64,000 bases of DNA from Planctomycetota bacterium (GCA_963204915.1 CAUJHS010000090.1:186001-250000); one strand, 5' to 3'. Numbered from the stretch's first letter, positions 9,892 to 20,101 are shown. Made by a program: numbers and translations. The notes: generated from the letters alone by a model not told the origin.

Positions 9892-11226
9892 TTACGGCGC
9901 TGCGATCGGTCGCATCCGGTCGAGCTTCTCGCGGTATTTGTCGTACAGTCGCTTGTGGCGATTGCTCAGATCGACTTGACGTCCCTGAACAAACGCGGCC
10001 TCCACTTGAGTTGGCGCTTCGAGAGGATCCCCATCCGTAATGAAAAGCGTGGCGTCCTTTCCAACCGCCAACGCGCCAACTCGGTTTGCGACGCCCAAGA
10101 TTTGGGCAGGATATAACGTGATGGCGCGAAGGGCTTCGTCCTTAGGAAGCCCAAAGGCGGCCGCCATGGCGGCATGATAGGGAAGATTACGCACGTTCGA
10201 CGCGCCAAATCGACCGCCGCCCGAAATACAGTACGTCACGCCCGCCTGACGAAGTCGTTCGGCCACCGTATAGGCGGCGTCATACTCATCGGACCGACGC
10301 ATCGGCAGGCGATAAATCTCACCCACAATGACCGGGATCTTATGTTGATTCAGCAGCGCGGTGCAATGCGGCGCATCGTAACCACCGAAGAGAATCATGC
10401 GTATCCCGTTCGCTTCACAAAAGGCGATCGAGGCTTGGATTTGCTGAATCTCGTTCGCCGTAATCATCACTGGAATTTTTCTGTCTAACACCGGCAGCAT
10501 CGCCTCCCAGCGCAGGTCGCGGGGATGGCGGGCGGAATCGGCGCGACGCGCGGTCTGGTACGCCCGAGCTTCATCAAAAGCTCGCTGTAACGTCTGCAGC
10601 GATTCGTCACGTCGTTTCATCTGCTCGCGCGCCGACGCTTCAATCGCCCAGTCGCTCACTGGGGCCATCGTCGGCCACTGGATGTGCATGGCCACGTCCG
10701 CACGCAAGGTCATGTCCTCATAGGTCCAACCATCGAGGTGGAGCACTGCCGATCGCCCCGAAATCAATCCTCCTTGCGGAGCGGTGAGTGACAACAGCAC
10801 TCCGTTACTTCGCGTCACCGGAATGATCTCGCTGTCTGGGTTCACTGCCACCCAGGAGCGCACGTTGGGATTGATTTGCCCCGTCTCAGCTTGATCAAGC
10901 GTGCCGCGAACCGAGTTGATTTCAACAAGCCCCATGTCCGTATGAGCATCGAATAAGGCCGGGTACACATGTTTACCCGCAAACGAGCGTTGTTCTGCGT
11001 TTTCAGGAATTTCAACGCCTTTACCCATCGCGACAATTCGACCTTGGTCGAACACGAGCACGCCATCCTCGATCGCCGGTCCCGACACCGGATGGAGGGT
11101 TGCGCCCACAAGAGCGATCGGATGCGACTGCGGGGCGCCAGGAACCTCAGGATGGGCGTACGCAACCGTGGCAACCGCCATTCCGGCCACGGCGAGACCG
11201 CTGACAACGTTCAATAATAGACGCAT
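9892..11226 (-). CDS. Secreted amidohydrolase-like protein with degenerate metal site
   Basis: Amidohydrolase/imidazolonepropionase-like fold: an N-terminal beta sandwich (ALVGATLHPVSGP), the barrel, and a C-terminal end typical of the family (LYPAQILGVANRVGALAVGKDATLFI). The signal peptide MRLLLNVVSGLAVAGMAVA fits the ATG at 11226; 11232, 11262 and 11271 are alternatives, while longer frames run into the upstream gene. The first metal motif HxH reads DAHTD, and the usual strand-8 Asp is replaced in ISGGGRFGAS, so hydrolysis is doubtful. It lies 94 bases downstream of the larger paralogue and is probably co-transcribed with it. Function unknown. Confidence 0.8.
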   Translation of the reverse strand: MRLLLNVVSGLAVAGMAVATVAYAHPEVPGAPQSHPIALVGATLHPVSGPAIEDGVLVFDQGRIVAMGKGVEIPENAEQRSFAGKHVYPALFDAHTDMGLVEINSVRGTLDQAETGQINPNVRSWVAVNPDSEIIPVTRSNGVLLSLTAPQGGLISGRSAVLHLDGWTYEDMTLRADVAMHIQWPTMAPVSDWAIEASAREQMKRRDESLQTLQRAFDEARAYQTARRADSARHPRDLRWEAMLPVLDRKIPVMITANEIQQIQASIAFCEANGIRMILFGGYDAPHCTALLNQHKIPVIVGEIYRLPMRRSDEYDAAYTVAERLRQAGVTYCISGGGRFGASNVRNLPYHAAMAAAFGLPKDEALRAITLYPAQILGVANRVGALAVGKDATLFITDGDPLEAPTQVEAAFVQGRQVDLSNRHKRLYDKYREKLDRMRPIAAP

Positions 11227-11320
11227 GTGCATATGTTGGGTTACTACGCAGTTGATCGGCATCGCTGTCATTGGAGATGAAATTCTCCACGCCTCATTCT
11301 TCTGATCCGGCTCGCAGGTC

Positions 11321-14300
11321 TTAGTGTTCGTGGTGTTCGTGATGTTGGTGGCCGTCATGGTGGTGATGTCCGCAAAACACATCAATGCGCGGCCAGCAAA
11401 GGCGATACAACATTTCGTCATCGGTCTCGCCCTCGTCGCGCATAGGATCACCGGAGGAAATCACACGCTGAATGAGTTTGGCTCGCATCATTTGCGCTTG
11501 CTTTCTCGCCTCCAGGTCTTCCTGAAGGTCGAAGTATTTGCGGCCGTCGATCCAGGTTTGTTCGCAACGAGAAAAGTTCGAAAGCGGAGGCCCGCTCCAT
11601 AACACCAAGTCGGCGTCTTTGCCCGGTTCAATCGAGCCAACGTATTTCTCAATTCGAAGTTGCCGAGCAGGGTTCAGCGTTACGAACTTGAGCGCTTCCT
11701 CGACTGGCACGCCGCCGTATTTGACGGCTTTGGCCGCCTCCTGATTCAAATGCCGGGCTAATTCCGCATCATCGGAGTTGAAGGAGACCACCACGCCCGC
11801 ATCGTGCATTAACGCACCCGCGTAAGGAATGGCGTCGTACACTTCGAACTTGTACGCCCACCAATCGGAAAAGGCCGAGCCCATGGCGCCGTGTTTCGCC
11901 ATGGCGTCGGCCACTTTGTAACCTTCCAGGATATGTTGAAAAGTCCCGATCTTCAGCTTGAAATCATCAAGCGTGCGCAATAACGCGAGAATTTCATCTT
12001 GGCGATAGCTGTGGCAGTGAATCCAGCGTTTTTTCTCTACGATCTCCGCCACTGCCTCCAGTTCCAAGTCAACCCGCGGCGGCAGACCTTGGTGCGTTTC
12101 GTTCCACTTCTTGTGGTCCAAACGATACTGCTTGGCGGCGGCAAACGCGTCACGAATGATTTGCTCCACACCCATGCGGGACTGAGGATAACGCGTCGTG
12201 AAATCTTCGCCCCAATTGCTTTGTTTAACGTTCTCTCCAAGCGCGAACTTAATTCCAGGCGGCGCCTGCGCGAACTTCATTTGTTCCGGCAGGTCGCCCC
12301 AACGAAGTTTGATTACTTGGTTTTGTCCACCAATCGGATTTGCCGAGCCATGCAGGACATTGGCCGACGTAACACCGCCGGCCAGTTGCCGATAAATGTT
12401 GATGTCGGTCGCGTCGATAAAGTCGCCAATGCGCACTTCGGCCGTAATCGCTTGGCCGGTCTCGTTAATACCGCCATCGGTGGCCATATGCGAATGGCAA
12501 TCAATGATGCCAGGGGTCAAATGTTTCCCCTGGGCGTCGATCACGATCGCGCCGCGCGGGATTTCCAGTTCGCGTCCCACGGCTAAGACCTTGCCGCGGC
12601 CGACAAGCACCGAGGCGTTCTCCAAAACGCCTTCTTCGCCGCACGTCCATACGGTCACATTCTGAAACAACACGGCGCTGGGTTGATCAGGTGGCGCGGC
12701 ACGACCAAACGCGCCGAGCGGATAATTCACTGAGAACAACGCATCCTTCCGAGCCGACTCGCTGGGCGTTTTCGTCTTTGCGTCGCCATCTCCTTTCGCA
12801 TCTTCGTGTTCGGCAGTACGCGTTGCATGGAGTGCTGTGCTTTCCCCATCCGGCCAGGTCACGCTTCCGATCCACGTTGCTTCGTCCTTGGTGGGAAACG
12901 ACACAACCGCGGACAAGCGTACGACGCCCTTTTTGCCAATCAAGTCGCCATCGAACGTAGCGGCGAAGCGAGCGTCGCGCAAACTCGCATGGCTTAGTTT
13001 CGTTTCGATCTTTTTGCTTTCGTCGTCACCCTGGCTGATTAGGGAAATCGTCCCGCCCAACTTCTTCGGTTGTCCCGTAATGTTCATGTGGAACGCAGAG
13101 ACTTCCCCCACGGGCTGATCCAAAGTGATACGCCATTGTCCGCGTACATCGCGCCAGGGTGTTTCTTCGACCTCATAACGACGGCCGTCGACCCACGTTT
13201 CCAAGACTTTCGTCTTTTCGTCAAATAGATCGCCATCCGCAATCACCAAATGCGCCGCCTTGCCCGGCTCCAACGTGCCGACGCGATCTGCGATACCAAG
13301 TATCTCGGCGGGAGTCGTCGTCAGTGCCCGAAGCGCCGCATCGTGTTTCAGACCACGGTCGATCGCTTTCCTTACCGCCGAAAGGAATTCGCCCTTATCC
13401 GCCAGACGATGACTGGTTAAGGCGATTTTGACTCCTGCCTTGGCCAAGCGAGCGGCGTTTTCCGGCGCCGAGTCCCAGTGAAGCAGTTCCTCGAGCGAAA
13501 CTGACATCGCGGCTTCGGTCGTACCCACGTTCGGCGCCTTGGGAAAATTCAGTGGCACAAGCACCGGTCGATTCGATGCAGCGATCGCCTCGAGTCTTCG
13601 GTATTCGTGCCCCGAACCGCAAACCACCAAATTCAAACCAAACTCGCGTGCGAATCGGTCGGCCCGCAAAAAGTACTGCTCATCATTGGCTTCGACAATC
13701 ACCAGTCCCGCTCCGGCGAGAAAAGGCGACATCGCATGGAGCGCGTCGTTGCGTTCCGGCGGCGACAAGGAAGCGTCCCGGCGGAACGCCTCCCAGGCGT
13801 CCTGATACCATCGCGCGTCCAAAAACGCTTGCCGTGCTAGCGCCACGGCGCCCATCGGCGAATTAGGGAATTGTCGCCGTTGTCGTCCCGGAGGCACCGT
13901 CAGTTCGAGATGCAGCGCCACATCGCTTTTCACGATCCATGCCTCAGACGTTCCATCACCCGTTGTGACCGCAGCGCTGACTCCCTTGAGAATTCCCGTT
14001 TCTGGCGCGACTAATCGCACCGTGACGCCTTGGCTACGAAATTTTTCATTCGCTGCTTCATCCGCCTTGTACAAATCGGCCACGCTCAATTGCGGCGTCG
14101 CCAGATCGTTCCAGTGCGGCGAGCCGCTTTGGGTGGAGGCGGTGTTGAACGAACTCTCGGTCATCGCGTCGATGAGACCGGGATAAATTGTCTTGCCGCG
14201 AAGATCCCATATTCGAGCGTCCGCAGGGGGCTGCACGTCGGCGCCGACCGCTTCAATCATGCCGTCGCGGACGACTAACGTCCCTTTTTCCAACACGCGT

Positions 14301-14470
14301 CCAACAGATGGGACGATTCTTGCGTTCACCAAGGCATGCACCGCCGGAGTGCGTTGCCGCAGCCCCTCCTCCGGTCGCGTACTCGGCGGCGCCGCATGCG
14401 ACGTAAGCGTCTGCGTACCCGCCGTGATGAAAATGAGAGCGGTAACGAAGGTAGCAATTCTAGGATGCAT
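11321..14470 (-). CDS. Secreted double-domain amidohydrolase with His-rich tail
   Basis: 1049 aa with a signal peptide (MHPRIATFVTALIFITAG..). The N-terminal amidohydrolase-like domain (about 40-440) has lost metal ligands: the HxH position reads IDAMTES and the strand-8 Asp is missing in ALTSHRL. A beta-rich segment of about 130 residues (SAFHMNITGQPKKLGGTISL) follows. The C-terminal amidohydrolase domain, from about 610, keeps a full ligand set: HSH in PGIIDCHSH, His in IHCHSY, His in FQHILEGY, Asp in FNSDDAE. The last 15 residues contain 10 histidines. The substrate is unknown; the nearest annotated families act on imidazolone or dipeptide-like substrates. It precedes the smaller paralogue. 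Confidence 0.88.
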   Translation of the reverse strand: MHPRIATFVTALIFITAGTQTLTSHAAPPSTRPEEGLRQRTPAVHALVNARIVPSVGRVLEKGTLVVRDGMIEAVGADVQPPADARIWDLRGKTIYPGLIDAMTESSFNTASTQSGSPHWNDLATPQLSVADLYKADEAANEKFRSQGVTVRLVAPETGILKGVSAAVTTGDGTSEAWIVKSDVALHLELTVPPGRQRRQFPNSPMGAVALARQAFLDARWYQDAWEAFRRDASLSPPERNDALHAMSPFLAGAGLVIVEANDEQYFLRADRFAREFGLNLVVCGSGHEYRRLEAIAASNRPVLVPLNFPKAPNVGTTEAAMSVSLEELLHWDSAPENAARLAKAGVKIALTSHRLADKGEFLSAVRKAIDRGLKHDAALRALTTTPAEILGIADRVGTLEPGKAAHLVIADGDLFDEKTKVLETWVDGRRYEVEETPWRDVRGQWRITLDQPVGEVSAFHMNITGQPKKLGGTISLISQGDDESKKIETKLSHASLRDARFAATFDGDLIGKKGVVRLSAVVSFPTKDEATWIGSVTWPDGESTALHATRTAEHEDAKGDGDAKTKTPSESARKDALFSVNYPLGAFGRAAPPDQPSAVLFQNVTVWTCGEEGVLENASVLVGRGKVLAVGRELEIPRGAIVIDAQGKHLTPGIIDCHSHMATDGGINETGQAITAEVRIGDFIDATDINIYRQLAGGVTSANVLHGSANPIGGQNQVIKLRWGDLPEQMKFAQAPPGIKFALGENVKQSNWGEDFTTRYPQSRMGVEQIIRDAFAAAKQYRLDHKKWNETHQGLPPRVDLELEAVAEIVEKKRWIHCHSYRQDEILALLRTLDDFKLKIGTFQHILEGYKVADAMAKHGAMGSAFSDWWAYKFEVYDAIPYAGALMHDAGVVVSFNSDDAELARHLNQEAAKAVKYGGVPVEEALKFVTLNPARQLRIEKYVGSIEPGKDADLVLWSGPPLSNFSRCEQTWIDGRKYFDLQEDLEARKQAQMMRAKLIQRVISSGDPMRDEGETDDEMLYRLCWPRIDVFCGHHHHDGHQHHEHHEH

Positions 14471-14634
14471 GCGAAGAAGCTCAATACAACGACAAGACGA
14501 CGGACGTAGCTCAAATGTACGACGAGAATTCGCCGCCGCGCTTTACAAGCACACGTTCAACTTCAGTTAGGCCGCTTTCGATCCGGCGTGAGGCGATTCG
14601 CTTTGCGTAGCATGACACGCAATACGATGTTGCC

Positions 14635-15993
14635 TTACTCCCGGCTCCAGCGTCGTTGCCGCACCTGGTCCAAGGTCACGGCGCCTACGATGATCGTTCC
14701 TAGGATAATATCTTGCACGGGGTTTTCCACTCCAAGCTGAGTACAACCACTGGCGATTACGGCCATAATTGCGGCTCCCGTAAGCGTACCCAGTACGGCG
14801 CCGCGGCCGCCGCTAAGACTCCCGCCGCCGATCACGACCGCGGCGATAATCCGTAATTCAAGTCCCAAGCCCGATTGGGGATTCCCCACCGTCAATCGAG
14901 AGAACTGATAAACTCCCGCAATGCCGATGAATAGGCCGGCCAGCGCGTAAACGGCGATTTTGTATTTGGCGACGTTAATCCCGCATAAACGCGCCGTCGA
15001 TTCGTTCGAACCCAGTGCAAATACGTAGCGACCAAACACACTGTAGCGCAGCACCAATGCCAGCAACAGACCTAGGATCAGGGCCATCCACACACCATAG
15101 GGAAATCCCCAATAGAGCGCGTCAGGCGTGTTCCTGGTGATGGCCGACAACCACGCGGGAACGTGGTACTCCATGCTGGGGCGAATCGGCACGCTGCCCG
15201 AAAGCATATTGCCAAGCCCCAAATAGATCGTCATCGTGCCCAGCGTAATGATGAAGGGAACGACACGCAAGGAACTGATCAGAAAACCGTTAAGCAGCCC
15301 TGCCCCCACGCCCGCAAGAATACCCATTGCTAACGCCACATAAGCCGACCAAGCGGAGTTGGGAACTCCTGCCTGCCAAGCGCGGTCGTTACGAAACACG
15401 AGTTCCGGAACGTCCAGACGTTGAAGTTTCGACTCAAGCGCAGTGATGCGTGACTGCAACTTGGCTCGTTCGTCATCGGGCGCTTCTTCGAGTTGACTCT
15501 TCGACCACTCCAGTTTTTGCACAAGAATGGCCTTGAGCCGCATCTTTCGAAGTTCGAACTGTTCGCGACGTGACGCGGTACTATCGGCTTGGCCTTGTTG
15601 GGCAAGAACGGCTTGTTGCGCGGCTTCGAGCTTCGCCGACGCCGTCGCGAAGTTGTCGCCATGCCACACGCGTACCGCAATGTCCTCGCGCAGTCCCCAT
15701 GCCAATACCGTGGCCGCGAGAGAAAGCGCGGTTCCCGCAGAAAGATCGATGCCGCCACTAATGACAATCAACGTCATACCCAAGGCCGCCACTGCAATGA
15801 CGCACGTTTGCACGGTAATGGTGCGCAGGTTACGAAACGTCCCGAAGGTTCCATCGGCAAACAGAAAGTCCGCGACGGTAAATAACACAATGACGCCTAA
15901 CAACGCCGCTAGCGGTCCCAGCACAGCGCGCAGGTAATCCCAAGTGCGAGAAAATCCCTTCGTGTGACGAGCGTCGCCTTCGTTGTCATTCAT
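14635..15993 (-). CDS. Sugar-type ABC transporter permease (RbsC-like) with coiled-coil insertion
   Basis: Inner-membrane permease of the ribose/galactose importer family: [18 protein letters not shown] near residues 68-85, [32 protein letters not shown], and [19 protein letters not shown] near the C-terminus. At 452 aa it is about 130 residues longer than E. coli RbsC. The extra length is mostly a charged, helix-forming segment at about 113-200 with heptad-like spacing, placed between two membrane segments. Its start overlaps the ATPase gene by 8 bases, so the two are coupled. No periplasmic binding protein gene is adjacent. Confidence 0.9.
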   Translation of the reverse strand: MNDNEGDARHTKGFSRTWDYLRAVLGPLAALLGVIVLFTVADFLFADGTFGTFRNLRTITVQTCVIAVAALGMTLIVISGGIDLSAGTALSLAATVLAWGLREDIAVRVWHGDNFATASAKLEAAQQAVLAQQGQADSTASRREQFELRKMRLKAILVQKLEWSKSQLEEAPDDERAKLQSRITALESKLQRLDVPELVFRNDRAWQAGVPNSAWSAYVALAMGILAGVGAGLLNGFLISSLRVVPFIITLGTMTIYLGLGNMLSGSVPIRPSMEYHVPAWLSAITRNTPDALYWGFPYGVWMALILGLLLALVLRYSVFGRYVFALGSNESTARLCGINVAKYKIAVYALAGLFIGIAGVYQFSRLTVGNPQSGLGLELRIIAAVVIGGGSLSGGRGAVLGTLTGAAIMAVIASGCTQLGVENPVQDIILGTIIVGAVTLDQVRQRRWSRE

Positions 15994-17503
15994 GGGTCAG
16001 GCTTTCCTCAAGACTTACGGCTCGCGACATGATCTCCTCTTCCGTCCACGCATTGGCAGGGCGAACCTCACGTACACGGCCGCGGCTCATCACGGCAATC
16101 CGGTCACAAACGGCGAGCAATTCCGGCAAGTACGAGCTGACAAAGAGAATCGCTTTACCGTTGGCGGCAAGTTCGCCCATTAAGCGATAAATCTCGGCCT
16201 TGGTTCCCACATCGATCCCGCGCGTAGGTTCGTCCAAGAGCAGTACATCGGCCTGCTGATGAAGCACCCGCGCCAAAGCCACCTTTTGTTGATTGCCTCC
16301 CGAGAGTGCGGCCACGGGTTGTTCGCTGCTTTGGGCCTTGATCTGCATGCGGTTCATCCAATCGGACACCGCTGCTTGTCGCCGTCGGAGATTCAGCCAA
16401 CCCAGGCGTGCGTAGGGGGAAAGGCGGCTGTACGTCAAATTGTCCGCAACGGATCGCGATTGTGCCAAACCTTCCGTTTTACGGTCTTCCGACACAAAGC
16501 CAAGACCGGCGCGAATCCGCGCGTGGGGCGAATGCGGCGGCTCGATCTGCGCGACGCGCACGGTTCCCTGTCGGACCGGGTCGAGTGCGAAGAGCGTTCG
16601 CAATAGTTCTGTTCGGCCCGCGCCAACGAGCCCCGCCACGCCGAGGATTTCACCACGGCGCAACTCAACAGAAACGTGCTGAGGCATTTTTCGTCCTGTA
16701 AGTTGATCGATTTTGAGTACGATGTCTCCAGGAGAATGTCCAATCTTGGGAAAAAGCTCGCTCACGGTTCGACCGACCATCAAAGCGACGATTTGTTCTT
16801 CGGTGGTCCCGGCGATTTCGCCCGAACCGGCCGTTTGTCCATCGCGCAACACCGTGTAACAGTCGCAAATCTTACGAATTTCCTCGAGGAAGTGGCTAAT
16901 GTACACCACGCCAATGCCCGCTTGTTTCAGTCTGTCAATGACTTCGAAAAGTCGCACAACGTCGGCACCTGTGAGCGAACTGGTGGGTTCGTCGAACACA
17001 ATGAGACGCGCTTCCAGGACCAATGCCCGCGCGATTTCCACGAGTTGCTGTTCTCCGACCGAGAGCCGATAGACAGGAGTCGCTAAATCAAGATCCTCCC
17101 GTCCCAATTGACGGAGAGCGGACTGCACTTGGCGATGCTGTTCGCTGCGTCGCAGCCATCCCAGGCGATGCCGCTCGATTCCCAACATGATGTTGTCCTC
17201 GACGCTGAGATCTGGCGCGAGATTCAACTCCTGATAAATCATGGACACGCCGGCGGTACGCGCTTGGTGAGGGCCCTTTGGCGCATAAAGAGCGTTGTCC
17301 AGACGCATTTCTCCCGCGTCGGGCGAGATGGCGCCGCTCAAGACCTTCATCAAGGTGCTTTTTCCCGCCCCGTTTTCGCCAATAAGCGCCATAATGGCGC
17401 CGCGCGGGACAGCCAAATTGACGTTCTGCAGCGCTTTCGTCGGACCAAAGCTTTTGCAGACGCCGCGCATCTCTAAGAGTGGCGAAGTATCGGAAAGCGG
17501 CAT
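15986..17503 (-). CDS. Sugar-type ABC transporter ATPase, two nucleotide-binding domains (RbsA/MglA-like)
   Basis: 505 aa with the duplicated ATPase arrangement of RbsA, MglA and XylG. The first domain has Walker [10 protein letters not shown] (42-50), signature [15 protein letters not shown] and Walker [13 protein letters not shown]. The second has the degenerate Walker A usual for this family ([12 protein letters not shown]), signature [13 protein letters not shown] and Walker [13 protein letters not shown]. It energises uptake through the overlapping downstream permease. The substrate cannot be named from sequence; ribose, xylose and galactose systems all look like this. It is the first gene of the pair, with 303 bases to the divergent permease. 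Confidence 0.93.
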   Translation of the reverse strand: MPLSDTSPLLEMRGVCKSFGPTKALQNVNLAVPRGAIMALIGENGAGKSTLMKVLSGAISPDAGEMRLDNALYAPKGPHQARTAGVSMIYQELNLAPDLSVEDNIMLGIERHRLGWLRRSEQHRQVQSALRQLGREDLDLATPVYRLSVGEQQLVEIARALVLEARLIVFDEPTSSLTGADVVRLFEVIDRLKQAGIGVVYISHFLEEIRKICDCYTVLRDGQTAGSGEIAGTTEEQIVALMVGRTVSELFPKIGHSPGDIVLKIDQLTGRKMPQHVSVELRRGEILGVAGLVGAGRTELLRTLFALDPVRQGTVRVAQIEPPHSPHARIRAGLGFVSEDRKTEGLAQSRSVADNLTYSRLSPYARLGWLNLRRRQAAVSDWMNRMQIKAQSSEQPVAALSGGNQQKVALARVLHQQADVLLLDEPTRGIDVGTKAEIYRLMGELAANGKAILFVSSYLPELLAVCDRIAVMSRGRVREVRPANAWTEEEIMSRAVSLEESLTHE

Positions 17504-17806
17504 CGGTCAATCCGAGCATCAAGGGAACAATGGCGCTACGGAACAATATGCTTGGCAGACAACGATCGAACCGCGATGGCGGCGGCCGCGTACAACGTTC
17601 ATCTTGACCATCCTGCGGAGGTTGGCGGCTGACGAAGTAAACCTGCGGGTCGATTCATCAAAATGGCGTCATTGACGCCGCGTCAAGGTTAACACCTCAG
17701 CCGCGCCAACTGCTAGCAGGGGCGAGGGCTTTTAGCTATCGTAAATACTCCTACCCGACGTTGCCGTTGGGCGCTCGTTCTGTTCATTCCTTTACCATCT
17801 TTGGCA
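17504..17806. other. Divergent intergenic region
   Basis: 303 bases between the sugar ABC ATPase gene (- strand) and the ABC-2 permease gene (+ strand). No gene is credible. It carries a 15-base palindrome at 17665-17679, listed separately. Confidence 0.5.
17665..17679. promoter_or_regulatory. Operator-like palindrome
   Basis: GGCGTCA (17665-17671), one central T, and TGACGCC (17673-17679): a perfect 7-base-arm palindrome in a divergent promoter region. It resembles an operator, but no regulator gene is nearby. Confidence 0.3.
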
Positions 17807-19339
17807 ATGGCTGATAGTATTCTCCTGGCGCTGGGGCCACCTTGGGTGGGGGTCTGGCTGACCCCTGTTTGGATTCTGGGCATCGGCGCTGTTCTGGGCT
17901 TGGCCGTTCTCCTCATTATGTGGGGAGCGTGCGCAGTTTTTTCACGCCGGCTAGGAGCAGCGATTTTGCTTGGCCTGCAGGAAGGCCCCCTATGGCCAAT
18001 TTTCATCATTGCGTGCTTTTTGGCGGTGTTCGGCCTCGGAGGATGGTTGGTCGCAACCGAGCCGCGCGAGATCTTGGATTCGCTCGTTCGATACCCCTTC
18101 GTAGGCTCGACGGTCCAATCATTTGAGGTCGCCGCGTCCGAGGCGAACCAAGACGGAGGCCGGCAAGCAACCGAGGAAGCGATCGAAGTCTCTTTTCTCG
18201 GTCGTGAATTACGCGAACTCCGGATCGACAGCGATCAGAACATCGAAGTCGCAGCTCAGCCGCGAGCAGGATTGACCTCGCCTGCCTTTAGCGTGGTTGC
18301 TGGCGAAACATTTCAATGGAGACGCACGGCTCAAGGCGTGAATCCGTTTCCCGATGAGCAAGTTACAAATCTCTACGTTCGCAACTTGGGCGACGATGCG
18401 GCGAATGTCCAATTCACGTTTGTTTCGCGTCCGGAACATGCCGAAGTCATTGCTGCTCCGGCGACCGCCCTGATCATTATTGCAATATTTCTGTTTTACA
18501 TGGCGCAGCGGGCGGTATTTCCGAAGCTTTCAGCCGTTGCAATTAGCACGGCAAAATCGGAAATGGCTCAGCCCTTGTTCTTGATCAATGTGATCTTGGG
18601 CGTGGTATTACTGTGGCTCTTCATATTCATTCCCTATTACACGCTGGGGGAGGATATCAAGATGCTCAAGAACTCGGGCCTGACGCTTGTCATGGTGCTT
18701 TGCATTATTCAGTCGATCTGGGCCGCGAGTAACTCGATCGCGGACGAGATCGAAGGCAAAACCGCCTTAACCGTGTTATCAAAACCCATTAGTCGGTGGC
18801 AATTTATCTTGGGCAAGTACGCCGGCATCATGTGGGCCACCGGCGTGATGTTTCTCATCTTGAGTATCTTCTTCTTGATTTTTGTGGCATATAAGCCCGT
18901 GTACGATTCGCGTGAAGGGGGCGAAGCGGACATCATTTGGCAGTTAACCCATTACGAAATGGTGCAGACCGCTCCCGGTTTGGCCTTGGCCTTTATGGAA
19001 ACCGCCGTGTTGGCCGCCATTAGTGTCGCGATTTCGACGCGGCTGCCCATGATGGCGAACTTTATTTTGTGTTTCTCGATTTACGTTTTGGGCCATTTGA
19101 CGCCGCTGATGGTCCAGTCGGCCGTGGTCAATGAAGCGTTCGAGCCTGTGGTTTTTGTTGGTCGCCTGATCGCGACGGTCTTCCCCGTATTGGAAAACTT
19201 GAACATTCAGGCGGCTATTGCGGGCGGTGAGGAAGTGCCGCTGGTATATTTAGGCTGGGCGTTCGTTTACAGCCTGATCTACGGCGTCATCGCCATGTTG
19301 CTGGCGCTGGCGCTGTTTGAAGACCGAGATTTGGCATAG
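17807..19339 (+). CDS. ABC-2 type permease
   Basis: 510 aa membrane protein. Two hydrophobic segments near the N-terminus (to about residue 80) are followed by a soluble domain of about 140 residues, probably extracytoplasmic, then a helix at about 220-240, a long cytoplasmic turn, and five or six more helices. The phrase ADEIEGKTALTVLSKPISRWQFILGKY is characteristic of ABC-2 permeases such as NosY, where the protein meets its ATPase. The partner ATPase gene is not seen next to it. The ATG at 17807 is preferred over a TTG at 17801. A strong terminator follows. Confidence 0.8.
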   Translation: MADSILLALGPPWVGVWLTPVWILGIGAVLGLAVLLIMWGACAVFSRRLGAAILLGLQEGPLWPIFIIACFLAVFGLGGWLVATEPREILDSLVRYPFVGSTVQSFEVAASEANQDGGRQATEEAIEVSFLGRELRELRIDSDQNIEVAAQPRAGLTSPAFSVVAGETFQWRRTAQGVNPFPDEQVTNLYVRNLGDDAANVQFTFVSRPEHAEVIAAPATALIIIAIFLFYMAQRAVFPKLSAVAISTAKSEMAQPLFLINVILGVVLLWLFIFIPYYTLGEDIKMLKNSGLTLVMVLCIIQSIWAASNSIADEIEGKTALTVLSKPISRWQFILGKYAGIMWATGVMFLILSIFFLIFVAYKPVYDSREGGEADIIWQLTHYEMVQTAPGLALAFMETAVLAAISVAISTRLPMMANFILCFSIYVLGHLTPLMVQSAVVNEAFEPVVFVGRLIATVFPVLENLNIQAAIAGGEEVPLVYLGWAFVYSLIYGVIAMLLALALFEDRDLA

Positions 19340-19418
19340 CGCCAATGCGTGGCGCAATGTTGGGGGCAACTGCCTGACTGGAAGGCATGTGATGAGTCAG
19401 GTGTCGCCAAGAAACAAA

Positions 19419-19460
19419 ACAACGCGGATCGTGCAATGACCACGATCCGCGTTGTTTCTT
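19419..19460. terminator. Bidirectional rho-independent terminator
   Basis: A 15-bp perfect stem: ACAACGCGGATCGTG (19419-19433) with its complement at 19441-19455, 7-base loop. TTTCTT follows on the + strand and TTTGTTTC on the - strand. It serves the convergent ABC-2 permease and Tyr-rich protein genes. Confidence 0.85.
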
Positions 19461-19477
19461 GTTCGGTCCGCTAAGTT

Positions 19478-19954
19478 TTACTTGCCTTGTTCACCGTCTT
19501 TCGGGAGATCGTTGGGCGGCATTTCGATCTTGACGCTGTCTTCCGATTCAGGAATCGCCGGCATTTCGCCTGGCTTGGGGAACGCTTCTTCGGGGATGTC
19601 TTCGAGCTTTTGCTTTCGATCCTGCTCCGCTAACAGCGAATAACCCTTCGCTTCAAGATCGTAACGACCCCAGTACACTTGCTTGTAAGGATTGTAGTAG
19701 TAGACGTAGCTACGGTACTGCGGTTGGGGATAGTACACGACGTAGTGATGTTTGTAACCCGTGTAGGCTTCGTACGGCTTATAGTAGTACGAGCGATAAT
19801 AGTACGTGCGCGACGGATAATAACGCCAGCTTGAGTAATACTGGCGATAACCGTAATACGCGTCGGCCGAGGGTGGATTGCTTGCCACACTCAAGCCCCC
19901 CAAGGTGGCAACCGCCAAGAGAGCGAACAGACTTAAAGACTTCACACGATTCAT
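19478..19954 (-). CDS. Small secreted Tyr-rich protein
   Basis: 158 aa from the ATG at 19954, which has GGGA seven bases upstream and begins a clean signal peptide (MNRVKSLSLFALLAVATLGG). The longer frame to 20119 crosses a terminator and is rejected. The mature N-terminal half is crowded with Tyr, with runs YYY and YY mixed with Arg, Lys and Pro (SRTYYYRSYYYKPYEAY, then YVVYYPQPQYRSYVYYY). The C-terminal third is acidic and Pro-rich. No known enzyme fold. Possible roles are surface or matrix binding or tyrosine cross-linking, but that is speculation. Confidence 0.75.
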   Translation of the reverse strand: MNRVKSLSLFALLAVATLGGLSVASNPPSADAYYGYRQYYSSWRYYPSRTYYYRSYYYKPYEAYTGYKHHYVVYYPQPQYRSYVYYYNPYKQVYWGRYDLEAKGYSLLAEQDRKQKLEDIPEEAFPKPGEMPAIPESEDSVKIEMPPNDLPKDGEQGK

Positions 19955-20101
19955 GAGAGTTCCCTTTCGCAGAGCAGGACCAAGAAGGATGTTGTAACCG
20001 CAACCGTTTGCCAGAGGTGCGTTTTGCGTTGTATTCAACGCCGTTCTGATTGGAAATCCGGATTCCGTTCCCGAAGCGGACATCGACGCCAAGATTTCTT
20101 G

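Noticed and set aside
9709-10116. 135-codon + strand frame
   Set aside because: It overlaps the amidohydrolase gene's 3' end and has random composition.
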